Assembly: GCA_963556145.1 (NCBI GenBank)
Contig: OY744470.1
Location: 3,224,001 to 3,288,000, forward strand
DNA from: Hygrocybe punicea
Lineage: Eukaryota; Basidiomycota; Agaricomycetes; Agaricales; Hygrophoraceae
Reading direction: 5' to 3'
Length of the DNA stretch: 64,000 nucleotides
How positions within the stretch are numbered: position 1 is the stretch's first letter; each line of letters opens with the position of its first letter. Under the pieces are notes generated by a model. The model had not been told where the DNA came from. It did no database searches and worked only from the letters and a program-made list of their open reading frames with translations. Positions 32,586 to 43,215 of this stretch are shown piece by piece. The translations under genes and the position numbers were made by a program.

Positions 32586-34228
32586 TGTTACGGATCGCTT
32601 CTGCAGCAGGCTCCGGCAACAATCAACTTAACAGGGGATCGGCTTCCAGAGGGGAGAACAGCAGCTTTCATTGTTGCTTACAGCTAAGACAACACTGCTA
32701 AGAAGGGGGGGTCAAGGTCTAATGTCATTGCGAGCTGTGGGGGTTACCCAAGATAAGGGAGTCTGCCCCAAGAACCAGACTAAACGTAAGGAAAGGAAAA
32801 GGAGAAAAAGTCTGAACCAACAACAAGGACAGTAGATATAGTGAATGGACTTGAGGGGAGGTAAATGGGAATCCAATCATGAAGCTACAACATGTCCAAC
32901 TACACCATGTTTTCACCATGAGGCGGACATGAGGCGTCCTCATGTCGATGTTCTCGTGATCCAACTGGAGGCCGGGTGTCATTGAGGAATAGAGGGGGTC
33001 CGGATGACTCGGATGATTGTCATCAGATCATGTGACATGCAGAAATGCCAATTTGGGGTCTACACTTGCTGTGATGGGCAAATGCGCAGTCTGGCAAGTG
33101 CGATGCATGGTCAGGTCAAAGAGGGGTATCGTCCAGTGTGGGATTGGTGAAGGGGGTGTCTTGAGGTCGTGTGGATATAGCAGCAAGGTTGGTGGTATGA
33201 AAGAAAATAAAGGAATGTATGGAGGAAAAACCAACTAAGACAGTGGGCTAGTCGAGGTCAGACATGTGAACAGCATAAGCTGTACCGGATGATGATGTCT
33301 GTGTCGATGACGTATCGAGGAGCAATGTCTTGTCCTGTCTGTGGAACAATGCGGTCCACCTGATGTTGGTATTCGTCCAAGAAAGGGTATTGTTGTAAAC
33401 GAGTGTGGGAAGTATCAAGGTTATAGATGGAAAAGGATAAATGAATGTGGGTCCAGGTTTCGAGTCATGGCATGAGTGACAAGCTGTGGGAATAAGATGT
33501 CGGGTACTGCAATGAAGCAATGTCGTGTGAACAATAAACGATAGGGGTCGGTTCACTGTATTGGGAAGTCGTATGGTCTGTGGTCGAAGTCTGAAGGTAT
33601 GTGCTTCGGCGATGGTCGGATTAGAGAGAACAGTGAAATGTCTTGTGATCGGGGATTGTTCAGGGCATGCGTGCAGGTGAGGAATGTCGTCGGATAATCA
33701 GGGAGGATAATGGTAGACACGGAATACGAAAGTGGAAACCATATATCCAGGTATGGCAATTTTCTATTACGTGGTGAGATATTGTCGAGGTGGAAGTCGG
33801 AAGTATCAATGGCAGAAGGGTTTCGGTACCGATGCCAAAGATAGATCATAACAAGGTAAAAACCGATGAGGAAGGTGATGGCGATGCTGCCAATGATGAT
33901 TACGGTAATTAGCTGTGTCGGGAGTACAGCCATTGTAAATCGGTTTGTCGTGGGATGAAGTCAACAATATGTCAGGGCGAGGGAAAAGACAATAGCAATG
34001 ATGTCCATCGGCAAGGAGACTATTCAGGTACAGCAAGGTAATGTGGGGATGTGTCCATGGTCGGTCTGGATTGTTCTAGAAGAAAAGAGAACAAGGACAA
34101 GAAGAAACAATGATGTCCAAAAGAAGACAAAAGGTAAAAGGAAACGAAAAAGGAAGGTGTGATAACGTGGAATCGTCATGGTGGGTAACGGAGTTGGAAT
34201 CGGAGTTGCGGAGTTGAAAAATGTAACA
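32586..34228 (+). repeat. Solo LTR A (1643 bp) in HAT1
   Basis: Begins TGTTACGGATCGC and ends AAATGTAACA, with a perfect 5-bp duplication CTCAT (32581-32585, 34229-34233). Removing it restores the transposase reading M-D-L-I-N-E-H-L-T-T. Similar over its length to solo LTR B (47871-49501) and to the LTR-C relic. The strand shown is the common orientation of the three copies and is arbitrary. Confidence 0.88.
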
Positions 34229-34974
34229 CTCATCAATGAACATCTCACCACCCTCTCTCTCAACACATCTCAAAGCATGGCTATCCATGCTTCCATTGGG
34301 TTAGCGAAGAAGACGCTGAATTGCTACTACATGAAAACAGATGATTCTGAACTGTTCCGTATTGCCATGAGTAAGTTTCTGTCGTTTCGTGTTGTTGCAC
34401 TCATAGTTCTCCCCACAGTATTGCACCCACGCCACAAGCTCTCTTATTTCAAACGTGCCAACTGGGAACCCGAGTGGATTCAGATGACACAGAAGATCAT
34501 TCGCGCTGAGTTTGACCACTCATATGCCACAGATAGTGAAGTCAAGTTGGCCGACACGGGACATCTCGTGAACACCAACAGAAATGGCACTGCCAAGCCG
34601 GACAACATGTTTGATACCCTGGCAGCATTGGCTCCCCCTGCCGAAACTGAACTACATGATGATCTTCACCGTTATCTCTCCGCTGATGTCAAAGATGTTC
34701 GCGATGCTATTAGTTGGTGGCACAGCAAGCGCACTACCTTCCCCAAACTCTCAAAAATGGCCTTAGATTACTTGTCTATCCCAGGTATGTCTCGAGACCT
34801 TATCTTGTACTATTCTCACTCCTTCCTTGCAGCAACATCTGTTGATGTCGAGCATATATTCAGCAAGGGCCAGCTCATTCTCACACACACATGAAGTCAG
34901 CTCTTGGCGCAGAGCACTCAGGCACTCCTTTGCTTAGGATCCTGGACCTCCCACAACTTAGTGAAGGATGCGGT

Positions 34975-36483
34975 GATACGCTAGTCGAGGTGCTGTGCAC
35001 TACAAAACAACACTCTTTGACTGGTGCAATTACAAGTAAGTGAAGTATTTAGCCTCTACAAGTATCGCGACAATTGTGATCGATGGTGCAACTTAGCGAT
35101 TAAAGTCGTGACAACGATGATACGCTAATCGAGGTGCTGTGCACTAACAACAACACTCTTTGACTGGTTAGATTGCGAGTAAGTGAAGTGGGATAACTTC
35201 TACGAGTCTCGCGATGATCGCAATCGATAGTGCGACTTTGGCGATTAAAGTCGCGGCGACTAAAGAAGATCGACGTAAAGAACTTCGGTTGGGGATGGTC
35301 GAATGTGAGGAAAGTAAAGTCATATTGGAATTCGAAAGGTATAACTGAGTGAGGAGACGGGAACAATGCACTCTAGTTTGCTGTTTCTACGTGTAATCTA
35401 ACAGCTATTTTATACGAAGACGGTCAGAGATCGGAGACGAAGTGAGAAAGTTGTGTAAAGAAAGAAACCTAGTCTAATAGGGGTCGAAAGAAAGGACTGA
35501 GTATCAATCACATGTAAATGTAGCCAAAAGAGGTGGTGAAAGGAAGATAAGGATGATCCTGTAACAAAGGAAGAACAAAGGAGCTGGATGGAAGAAAGGG
35601 AATAGGTACTCTAAACGAGTTTAGTGTATCTAAGATGAAATGGGGTATTACTGTTATGAAAGGTGAACTATTATGCGAGGGTCCGGGGCTCGATCCGATT
35701 CGGGGGTTTCTCTATCTTGGTCCACGATGTTGTCGGAGATGATCGCGATACAATCAAGGAGTCATACTAGTTGTCGTGAGCCATCGCGAAGTCGCAAGAT
35801 GTCGGACTTGTTTTCGAAGGATAGTATAAATCTGTCCGATTCGTCAATTCGGTGGTCAGCACATATGAGTGCGTATCAACGATAGAAGGTCAAGGTATTG
35901 AACTAAAGTCAGCGATGGTTAAGCTCGAAGAAAGTAATGTCGTGATGATTTTCGAGGGAGATATAATGAAGTGGGAAGGGGGGAATGGTGTGCTCTCATT
36001 TTTTTAAGCGTATTCTACATAGCTATTTTATATGTCGACAGTTGGAGATCGGAGGTGAAGTAGAAATTTGTGGAGAGAAAGAAACTTTACTCTAATAGGG
36101 GTCGAAAGAAAGGAATATGTATGAATCACATGAAAACATAGCCAAAAATGGTGCTGAAAGGAGGATGAAGGTGATCTTGTAACAAAGGATGAACAAAGGA
36201 GTCTGGTGGAAGAAGTGTTCTAAACGGGTTAGTCTATCCAAGCTGAAATGGGGCACTGCTATATGAGAGGCAAACGATTATGCGAGAGTCTGGGGCTTGA
36301 TCCGATTCGAAGGTTTTCTTTCTTGGTCCACAACTTTGTTGGAGATGTTCATGATACAATCGAGAGGTCACACGAGTGGTCGCAAGCCATCGCAAAGTTG
36401 CAACATCTCAGGCTTGTTTTGAAGGATAGCTGGAACCTGTTCAATTCGTCAATTCGGTGGTCAGCGCAGGTGAGTGCATATCA
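34975..36483 (-). repeat. Tandemly duplicated LTR of the GYP3 family in HAT1
   Basis: Begins TGATACGC and ends ...GCATATCA. Two direct units (34975-35878 and about 35900-36483) share long blocks, such as GTCAATTCGGTGGTCAGC and GTCTAATAGGGGTCGAAAGA-type words. A 145-bp head segment is itself doubled at 34975-35240. TATAAAATA on the minus strand in each unit (near 35408 and 36023) and homology to the GYP3 LTR at 54131-54876 set the orientation. Removing it rejoins the transposase tail (K-D-A-V-D-V-G-A-V). No clear 5-bp duplication is seen, so it may derive from LTR recombination. Confidence 0.75.
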
Positions 36484-36750
36484 GTGGATGTTGGTGCAGT
36501 CAGCTGTATGCAGGATATTGACGGCAATGAGATAATATTAGAGGCCAGGTGGGATTCTATCCCAAAAAAATGATGCGTAGTTACAGTAATACTATTATGC
36601 AGCCCCTCGAGCCTTGATTTGTCACTTAGAGGGATTTAACCATCACTAAGAGAATATGCGTATCTGTACCCATGGCATGGATCGGGATATGGATGGATAC
36701 AGATACGAATATCAAATTTGGCACCTGCGGATTATCCGTGCAGTTGCCTA

Positions 36751-36939
36751 GGTGTTATTAAGCATGTATGAGAGTGTGTGATGTTGGTGACTCGTCGGCA
36801 GTGATCGGATGATGAGGGTAATCGTAGGGATCAGGATACCGTCTTCGGTTGTCGTCAACAATGTTCTGGACCCAAGCAATGATGTCATTGTCAGACGCGG
36901 GGTCAGAAACGGTGGTTAGATCGGAGTGAAATGTGACAG
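36751..36939 (-). repeat. GYP1 5' LTR, outer (U3) part
   Basis: Sequence from the HAT1 target duplication (36751-36758) to ...AAATGTGACA at 36939. Read on the minus strand, the LTR begins TGTCACATTT, matching the TGTCACGG terminus at 28644 as the short inverted repeat typical of LTR ends. Right of 36939 the sequence switches to the LTR-C relic. Confidence 0.7.
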
Positions 36940-36999
36940 TTGGAGAGAGGCATCATCCAGTGTGGGATTGGTGAAGGGAGTGTCTTGAGGTAGTGTGGC

Positions 37000-39900
37000 T
37001 AGTGTATACCATGGGTATGCTAACCTGTGTGGGTTTTTTCCACGGGTACGGGTATGGGTAAGACATTCCTTACCCGCAGCAAACCCATACCCTTGACCCA
37101 GGGTACGTGGGTTTTGCCATGGGTTTGCCACGGGTTTTACATAGGTAGCGTAGCAGTATACTAGACCCAGATTCTCCCTCCCATTCTTTACCATGGCTGT
37201 TCCCAAGAAGAAATCAACCGTTAGAAAAAGAAATCCACCGCTACCAAGCCTGCCAAGGCAGCGAAAGCTGCAGCTGCCCATCATATTAGCCAAACGGCGT
37301 CCTTAGCGACAACATCTGCACCATCACTGTCCTCAGCAAGGGATCAGTCTTGACAAGCTAGTGTTAGTGATGAAGAGGACGATACCGCTTCACATATTGG
37401 GGAAGTTCTCGAGGATGATACTGATTTTGTAATGGAGGAGGTTGCTTCACTGGAGGCAATTGATGTCGATCCAGAAGAGGAAGATGTATCTGAGAGCGAA
37501 GAAGATGAAATCAGTAAGGCCTGGTCTTTGTATGCCCAACAATTGACCATCACATGTACCATAGAAAGACTCTCGAAGGACTGGACATCTCCGATATATG
37601 CCTTCTTCAAGGCCATACCCGATGTCAAATATGTCAAGAATCGCTGTTGCCATAGCTTCATGTGCCTTGCAAAAACCTGTCAAGCAAAAACAAGGGCAGT
37701 GAGGCGATTTCTCGATAAGGGAGACTCAAAGTCGACCAGCAACATGCGCAAGCATGCAAAGAAATGCTGGGGTGCTGATGTCGTAGCTGATGCTGATGAA
37801 GCAAAATCAGCACAAGATGTGCGAGCAACAACTGTTCGGGGAATACTGCAGCCCACGGCGATTACAGCGGCATTTGCAAGGAAAGGAAAAGGAACAGTAA
37901 TGTACTCACACCGTCAGCATACAAAAACTGAATCCCAGGCTGAAATTGTGTGCTGGGTATCGGAAAGCTTGTGGCCCTTTAACATTGTGAAGGATCATGG
38001 TTTTCAATCGCTGATGAAAATGGGGAGGCCAGGGTATTTCATACCTTCTCCATCTACAGTATCTCGGGACGTCAGACTGGTCTTTGCAAAAACTCGTGAG
38101 CGAGTTGCAAAGATCTTGCAGGAGCATGAGGGTGCACTTAGCTTTGGGACAGATGCTTGGACATCTCCAAACCATGAGGCATTCGTTGCCTTAACGGTGC
38201 ATCTTGAACATGACGGCGTCCCACTTTGCATGATACTCGATGTCGTCGAAGTTGCCAAGTCACATTCAGGCGTGAACTTGGCCTGTGCATTTGCACAGGT
38301 TTTGGAAGACTTTGGAATATCGGACAAGGTCAGTTCCAACAGATTATCGAACAATGCTCACCGATGCATCCAGATACTGAGCATTGTTTGTGATAATGCC
38401 TCTGCGAATGACATCATGATTGACTTGCTCGCCGACCTTCTCGAGAGCTTCCCTGGCACTGCAAACAGGACACGTTGCTTCACACATATCATTAATTTAA
38501 TCGCCAAGAGTGTGATACGTCAGTTCGACATCCCGAAAGGTCAAGCCGACGAAGCCTTGAGCCAGGCACAACGCAAGTTGACGGAACTTGCGGAGGAGAT
38601 CGATATGGAGGAAATGCTGACAGCGGCAGAGAGAGACACCGATGATGACGATGACGATGATAATGAGGATGGATGTGATGAGCGCAAAGGCCTCTCGCTG
38701 GAAGACCAAGAGACTTTGGATAACAGTATGCGACTGGTGAAGCTCGTTCTCGTTAAGGTGCGTTCCCTCTCAAAATCTATAGTGCTTACCTGGTTCACAA
38801 TCTCCCAGCTACGCAAGATCGCATTTGCAATTTTGCATTCCACAACAATCTTGCTGCCAGAATGGTTTGAAACGTTAGAGAGGCTGAAACTTGCAGCAAG
38901 GAAAATGCCGTGCTGCAACCCGGTGGAACTCAACATTTACTATGCTTGAGTTTACAGTTGAATACCAGCAGGCAATTGACAACATAACGGGAGACAAGAC
39001 CAGCGGCCTGCGCAAGTATGAGCTAAATGATCAAGAATGGGTGATTGCTGGCCAATTGTGTCGAGTTCTCAAAGTAGGTCTGTTTCCGGACCAATCTTTC
39101 CCATCGCATGTCATGGCTTTCAGGTCTTCAAAGATGCTACCCTGTTTTTCTCTCGGGCAACACCTAACCTCACCACTGTGATCCCGGCAATGGATCACAT
39201 TGATGAAGTCCTTTCCACAGAATCTCTCGACCGAATGCTCAAGCCGTCAATCTGTGCTGCCCTTTCACTCGGCAAGAAAACACTTAACAGGTACTACAAC
39301 ATGACAGACAGCTCAGAAGTCTACAGAACAGCAATGGTCGAGTCTTTTAGAATGATTAAGCACTCACACTGAACCCTCTTCTAGTATTGCATCCCCGGCA
39401 CAAGCTACATTACTTCAAGCAAGCAAACTGGGAGCCAGAGTCGATTGAGACGGCGGAGTCGATTGTCCGCAGTGAGTTCCAGAAAACTTATGCTAATGAA
39501 GAGGAAAGCACAGATGAACAAGACGAGACATCACTCCCGACAGTACATGATATTCCTACATCGTTGTCTTTACTGATGCTGTCTGAAGGCATGGAACATT
39601 TTCAACAATTTACCTGCACTTGCAGCTCCCAAACCGTCTGAACTCTGAGGGGAGCTCGATCTGTACCTCTCAAGTGATCCAGAACACGTCAACGATGTCT
39701 TACTGTGGTGGTATCAGAAACGACACATCTATCCTCGCCTCTCTCGCATGTCACGCGATTATCTTTGTATCCCCGGTATTCTGCCATTTCTAGCAGCACT
39801 GTCCTTAACTAACCTTTTCCTCATAGCAACATCTGTTGATGTCGAATGCATATTCAGCCATGGTCGCATCCTTTTATCACATATCTGAAATCGGCTCTCA

Positions 39901-40237
39901 GTTCAGTCAACTCAAGCGCTTCTCTGTCTCGGTGCATGGAGTGTATTGGGTTTGGTGAAAGATGCAGATGTTGCTCGTGTCACTGTGCTGCCTGAGGTTG
40001 AGGGAGAAGAAGAGGAGTTGGAAGAGGGCTGGGATGCAATCTCGAAATAGCGTATATTGTTAGGATATGTGCCAGTAGTAGGCAAACAACTTAAACCCGC
40101 AAGAAACTTGTAAGAATAATAAGAGACCCATACCCATACCCATAGATTTACTGACCTGCAGTCACGGGTATGGGTATTTACAGGTGTGGGTATGGGTACA
40201 CTCAATTCTACCCACGGGTTACCTGTGCCATTAACTA
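37000..40237 (+). mobile_element. HAT2: 3.2-kb hAT transposon, nearly complete
   Basis: Ends TAGTGTATACC and, complemented, TAGTTAATGGC. The flanks AGTGTGGC (36992-36999) and AGTGTGGA (40238-40245) are an 8-bp duplication with one difference. The subterminal zones hold repeated GGGTATGGGT and ACCCATACCC words. It encodes one transposase on the plus strand and fills a site that is intact in solo LTRs A and B. Confidence 0.88.
37193..40050 (+). pseudogene. HAT2 transposase, few lesions
   Basis: Start ATG at 37193 (MAVPKKKSTVRK, basic, nuclear-signal-like). An early frameshift and a TGA follow, then a 505-residue frame from 37432. Domains in order: acidic stretch; BED-like zinc finger (IPDVKYVKNRCCHSFMCLAK, TSNMRKHAKKCW); catalytic core with FGTDAWTSPNHEAF (first Asp), IVCDNASANDIMIDLL (second Asp) and RCFTHIINLIAKS; acidic loop; TRWNSTFTMLEFTVEYQQAI; LHPRHKLHYFKQANWEPES; and a hAT dimerisation end with ATSVDVECIFSHGRILLSH. 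Introns are likely at 38328-38372, 38758-38808, about 39075-39124 and about 39340-39384. Lesions: a frameshift near 38908 and a TGA in H-I-*-N-R-L-S where relatives have Arg. Probably recently inactivated. Confidence 0.88.
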
Positions 40238-40600
40238 AGTGTGGATATAGCGACAAGGTCAGTATGAAAGAAAACAAAGGAATGTGTTAGGGGAAAACCA
40301 ACTAGGATGGTGGGATAGTTGAGGTCAGACATGTGAACAGCATAAGCTGTACTGGATGTATCAAGGAGTGATGTCTTTCCCTGGTGTGGAACAATGACAT
40401 CCACTTGATGTCAGTATTCTTCCAAGAAAGGGTATTTTTGTAAATGTCTTGTCAAAGTAGAAATTGTGTTTTTTAATTAACAACAGTGTCAATTTATTAG
40501 TGTTGAGATAATGTAACTGGCTCTCTTTATTAGAGGTCCACCTGTTCAATTATCTCATGAATACTTTTCCTTCTTTTGGAAGTATCAAGAATATGAATTG

Positions 40601-41204
40601 TAGTGAATTTCATGATACCCACCTTTACCTCTCATCCTAAAAAAGGTAAGTTAATTAATTTTTATTTATTTACCATTTTTATATCTATTTTAGAAAAATG
40701 AAGATTGGTTCTATTACCACAAAGAATGTCAATCAAGTACAAAATGACATAAGGGTCTGGTCTGATCAGCCTGGCATACTGCCAACATGGATTTCTTTTT
40801 ATTGTGTTGCCTCATATTTTGGAGTTGTTGAGTGGATGGATGATGATCAAGCACTGGTTGCTGGTCCAGGCAGTTGACTTGGGACCTACATACTACCCCT
40901 TCCCAGCCCCAGTTCCAATTTTCTGGGTGAATCCACTTCAACCTCACTTGCTCATAATCTGGTTGAATAACATTGACATTGATATCAATCCTGGCTTCTA
41001 CTTTGAATATGAGCCCCCTCCAAAGCCAGACAATTCTAACCCCCAGCCAATCCAATTTCACAAAATCCACTTGGTTACCCAAATTCAAACATCAGTCTTA
41101 GCTCCTGATGTATGTGATTGTTAGTGGCCTTGGCTAACTTTGCTGAAAGGATTTTTCCCAATAGTGAAAGAATTTGTTATCAGAAAAGTCTACAACAATT
41201 TTGT
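40601..41204 (+). pseudogene. Unrecognised coding relic
   Basis: After an intron-like segment (GTAAGTTAATT at 40649 to TATTTTAG near 40694) a frame reads MKIGSITTKNVNQVQ, then WSDQPGILPTWISFY. It shifts into a second frame (40870-41124) reading LGPTYYPFPAPVPIFWVNPL and ending VLAPDVCDC. I do not recognise the family. It is cut by the Helitron-like copy at 41205. Two frames reading continuously suggest a real but broken gene, probably from an element. Confidence 0.4.
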
Positions 41205-41716
41205 TACGAGTCCCTATAAGGGATTCGTTCTATACAGTGGATTCTCAAACTCAGGGTCAGACTCTAATTTGCCAAGCCGTGGGAACAATTTTGTGAAACT
41301 GTGGGAACAATTTTGAAGCCCTGGGAATAATTATGAAACCGTGTGACTGGGCGGAGTTGAGTGTGAGAATTTGTTGTCCCAATCAGCAAGAACAATAAGG
41401 CAGCCGGATCACAGCAGCCAATTTGGAAATGGGTAGTGTTATATCATGTTGGTATTGCAATTGCAATTGGTTTCTGATAATGATCACATGCATTCATAAT
41501 GCAATGTGCCGTGTATGAATGAACAATATGTCAGTGGTATCTGTCATGTAGCCACATCTACTGTGTGTAATAGAATTGTTGATAATGAAATGAGGTCAAA
41601 CAGTGTCCATTGTACACTTGTCACACAGGTCCAAATGTGTGCGGTGAGTGTTTGGTAGGTGTCCCAGCTTTAATCTGGCACAGTTGTTTGCACAAACATC
41701 TGTACGGTGTTTTGGT

Positions 41717-42262
41717 GGACATGTTCAGTGCATGTAAGTAAACTGGTGTGACCGGATATATGACACCGAACACATCGAACATGTTCAGTGTGTTCTGTGG
41801 ACATGTTCGGTGCATGTCAGTAAACTAGTATGACCAGATATATGACACCGAACACATCGAACATGTTCGGTGTGTTCGGTGGACATGTTCAGTGCAGGTC
41901 AGTGAACTGGTATGACCAGATATACTACACTGAACACATCGAACATGTTCGGTGTGTTCGGTGAAGATGTTCGGTGCATGTCAGTAAACTGGTATGACCA
42001 GATATACGACACCGAACACATCGAACATGTTCGGTGGACATGTTCGGTGCATGTCAGTACACTGGTATAACCAGATATACTACACTGAACACATCGAACA
42101 TGTTGAACCGGTGTGTTCGGTTGACATTTTCAGTGGATTTTGGTAATCCAATATGACTAGGTATACTACACCAAACACATCCGGTGTGTTTGGTGTACAT
42201 GTTTGGTGGATGTCCATCGACCGGTATGACTAGGTATACTACACCGAACACATCCACCAAAC
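41717..42262. repeat. About 82-bp satellite array (6-7 units)
   Basis: Units contain ACCGAACACATCGAACATGT, GTTCGGTGTGTTCGG and TGACCAGATATAC. The palindrome CGAACATGTTCG recurs. The array is expanded in copy 1 only; copies 2 and 3 keep a single degenerate unit. Confidence 0.8.
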
Positions 42263-42840
42263 ACACCAAAGATGCTGCAGCCTGCATGTGGGGCATTCCC
42301 CTTGCACAAATAGTCATATGAACAATGTATTCGATGTGTCTGTAGTGTAGCTACATGTACAATGTGTACTAGAATTAATATTAATGCAAGCATTGACTAC
42401 TTGTCGAACAGGTCCAAAGTGTTCGGTATGTTCGGTAAGGTGTTCGGTTCATGTCCCAGCCTTCATCTGTGGCATTTCCCTTGCACAAATTGTTGTACGA
42501 ACAATGTATTCGGTGTATCTGTAGTGTAGCTACCAGTACAATGTGTATTAGAATTTATATTAATGCAAACATTGACTACTTGTCGAACAGGTCCTGTCCC
42601 AGCCTTCATCTGTGGCATTTCCCTTGCACAAATTGTTGTACGAACAACGTATTCGATGTATCTGTTGTGTAGCTACATGTACAATGTGTATTAGAATTAT
42701 CATTAATGCAAACATTGACTACTCGTTGTACAGGTCGAAAGTGTTCAGTCAGTGTTCAGTAGATGTCCCAGCTTTTTTCTGATGCATTCCCCTTCCACCC
42801 ACAATTGTACACACATTATATCAGATGTGTCTGTGTTGCA
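42263..42840. repeat. 150-190 bp direct repeats in Helitron-like copy 1
   Basis: Three to four units, each holding CCCTTGCACAAATTGTTGTA-type sequence, a TGTAGTGTAGCTAC block, GCAAACATTGACTACTTGTC and a terminal GTCCCAGC. The same unit occurs in copies 2 and 3. Confidence 0.7.
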
Positions 42841-42842
42841 GT

Positions 42843-43215
42843 CACTGGATGCAAGCCATAATATTTCTAATAAAAATATCTTGAAATTGCCTGGAAATTA
42901 ATCCATATTATTTTAACATGTCATTTGCAGAGAACATTTACATATTTAGTGCATATTTTTTGTACATTTCTGAGATAGGTATCATAAAGATATGATAGAC
43001 ATTATAAGAAAACCAAGATGTTTAAAGACTATGAAATTGTATTTCTTTTAAGATAGCACTCAAGATACTTTTATGATCACTTCCTTTAAAATGAACTGAC
43101 ATTATTTAGAAGGTTTTTAAATCTTTTCTCACAATGTGGTATTAAAGCAACATGGATTAATTTCCAGATAACTTCAAGATATTTTGAGTTGAAATACTAT
43201 GGCTTGCATCCAGTG
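42843..43215. mobile_element. CACTA-like MITE (373 bp)
   Basis: Ends CACTGGATGCAAGCCATA and its complement, with a 3-bp flanking AGT (42840-42842, 43216-43218). Copy 2 of the host repeat reads through the empty site near 45710. CACTG ends and a 3-bp duplication suggest the CACTA superfamily. The size matches the MITE at 12198 but the ends differ. Confidence 0.75.

Larger units (their letters stand above)
29389..36573 (+). pseudogene. HAT1 transposase, degraded and interrupted
   Basis: The first exon starts MPTMRASKRTRSTANQHS (29389). After the MITE it continues with an acidic stretch, then a BED-type zinc-finger region (KKSWTSPVYGCFRANP, HVFKCTSKGCTVGIWRFLD), the catalytic core (FATDAWTSPNHRAFITLTVH, CDSASANNVIIDEL, RCFLHIVNLVAKSM), a TQWNSTFDMLDFTLQY helix, an LHPRHKLSYFKRANWEP block and the hAT dimerisation end ATSVDVEHIFSKGQLILTHT. 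The protein ends D-S-I-P-K-K at 36573. Short introns interrupt it (for example 31434-31490, 32461-32507). At least four in-frame stops are seen, several at possible CGA-to-TGA sites. The family normally cuts and pastes DNA in the nucleus; this copy cannot. Confidence 0.85.
29185..36750 (+). mobile_element. HAT1: hAT transposon (7.6 kb with inserts) in GYP1 LTR
   Basis: Ends TAGGCAAATGCACGGAT and, complemented, TAGGCAACTGCACGGAT. The flanking duplication GGTGTTAT is perfect (29177-29184, 36751-36758). The interior holds a degraded hAT transposase on the plus strand, interrupted by a MITE (29569-30704), solo LTR A (32586-34228) and a tandem LTR (34975-36483). Without these the element is about 3.3 kb, a normal size. 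The subterminal zones are rich in GATC and GGATC words. Confidence 0.9.
1..36939 (-). mobile_element. GYP1: outer Ty3/gypsy LTR retrotransposon, interrupted
   Basis: This minus-strand gypsy element runs off the left edge. Its parts, in coding order, are the 5' LTR (28644-36939, split by HAT1), gag (28254 down to about 27400), a protease-like segment (about 27415 to 25085, split by a MITE), the start of reverse transcriptase (25039-24669), then, beyond GYP2, the rest of RT and the start of RNase H (860-1). The join is visible in the protein: the right-hand piece ends at S-K-K-D-T-A and the left-hand piece resumes T-A-E-R-Q-P-I-Q-D-Y, the usual gypsy order before the first RT motif. Frameshifts and stops in gag and RNase H show it is dead. 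Integrase and the 3' LTR are outside the window. GYP1 landed in an older LTR relic at 36940. Confidence 0.8.
36940..40600 (+). repeat. LTR-C: truncated LTR relic, interrupted by HAT2
   Basis: Segments 36940-36999 and 40238-about 40600 match the middle of solo LTRs A and B (GTTGGAGAGAGGCATCATCC; AGTATGAAAGAAAACAAAGG). The left part was lost to GYP1, which is inserted at 36939. A 130-bp AT-rich insertion without clear ends lies at about 40448-40577. Similarity ends near 40600. Confidence 0.7.
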
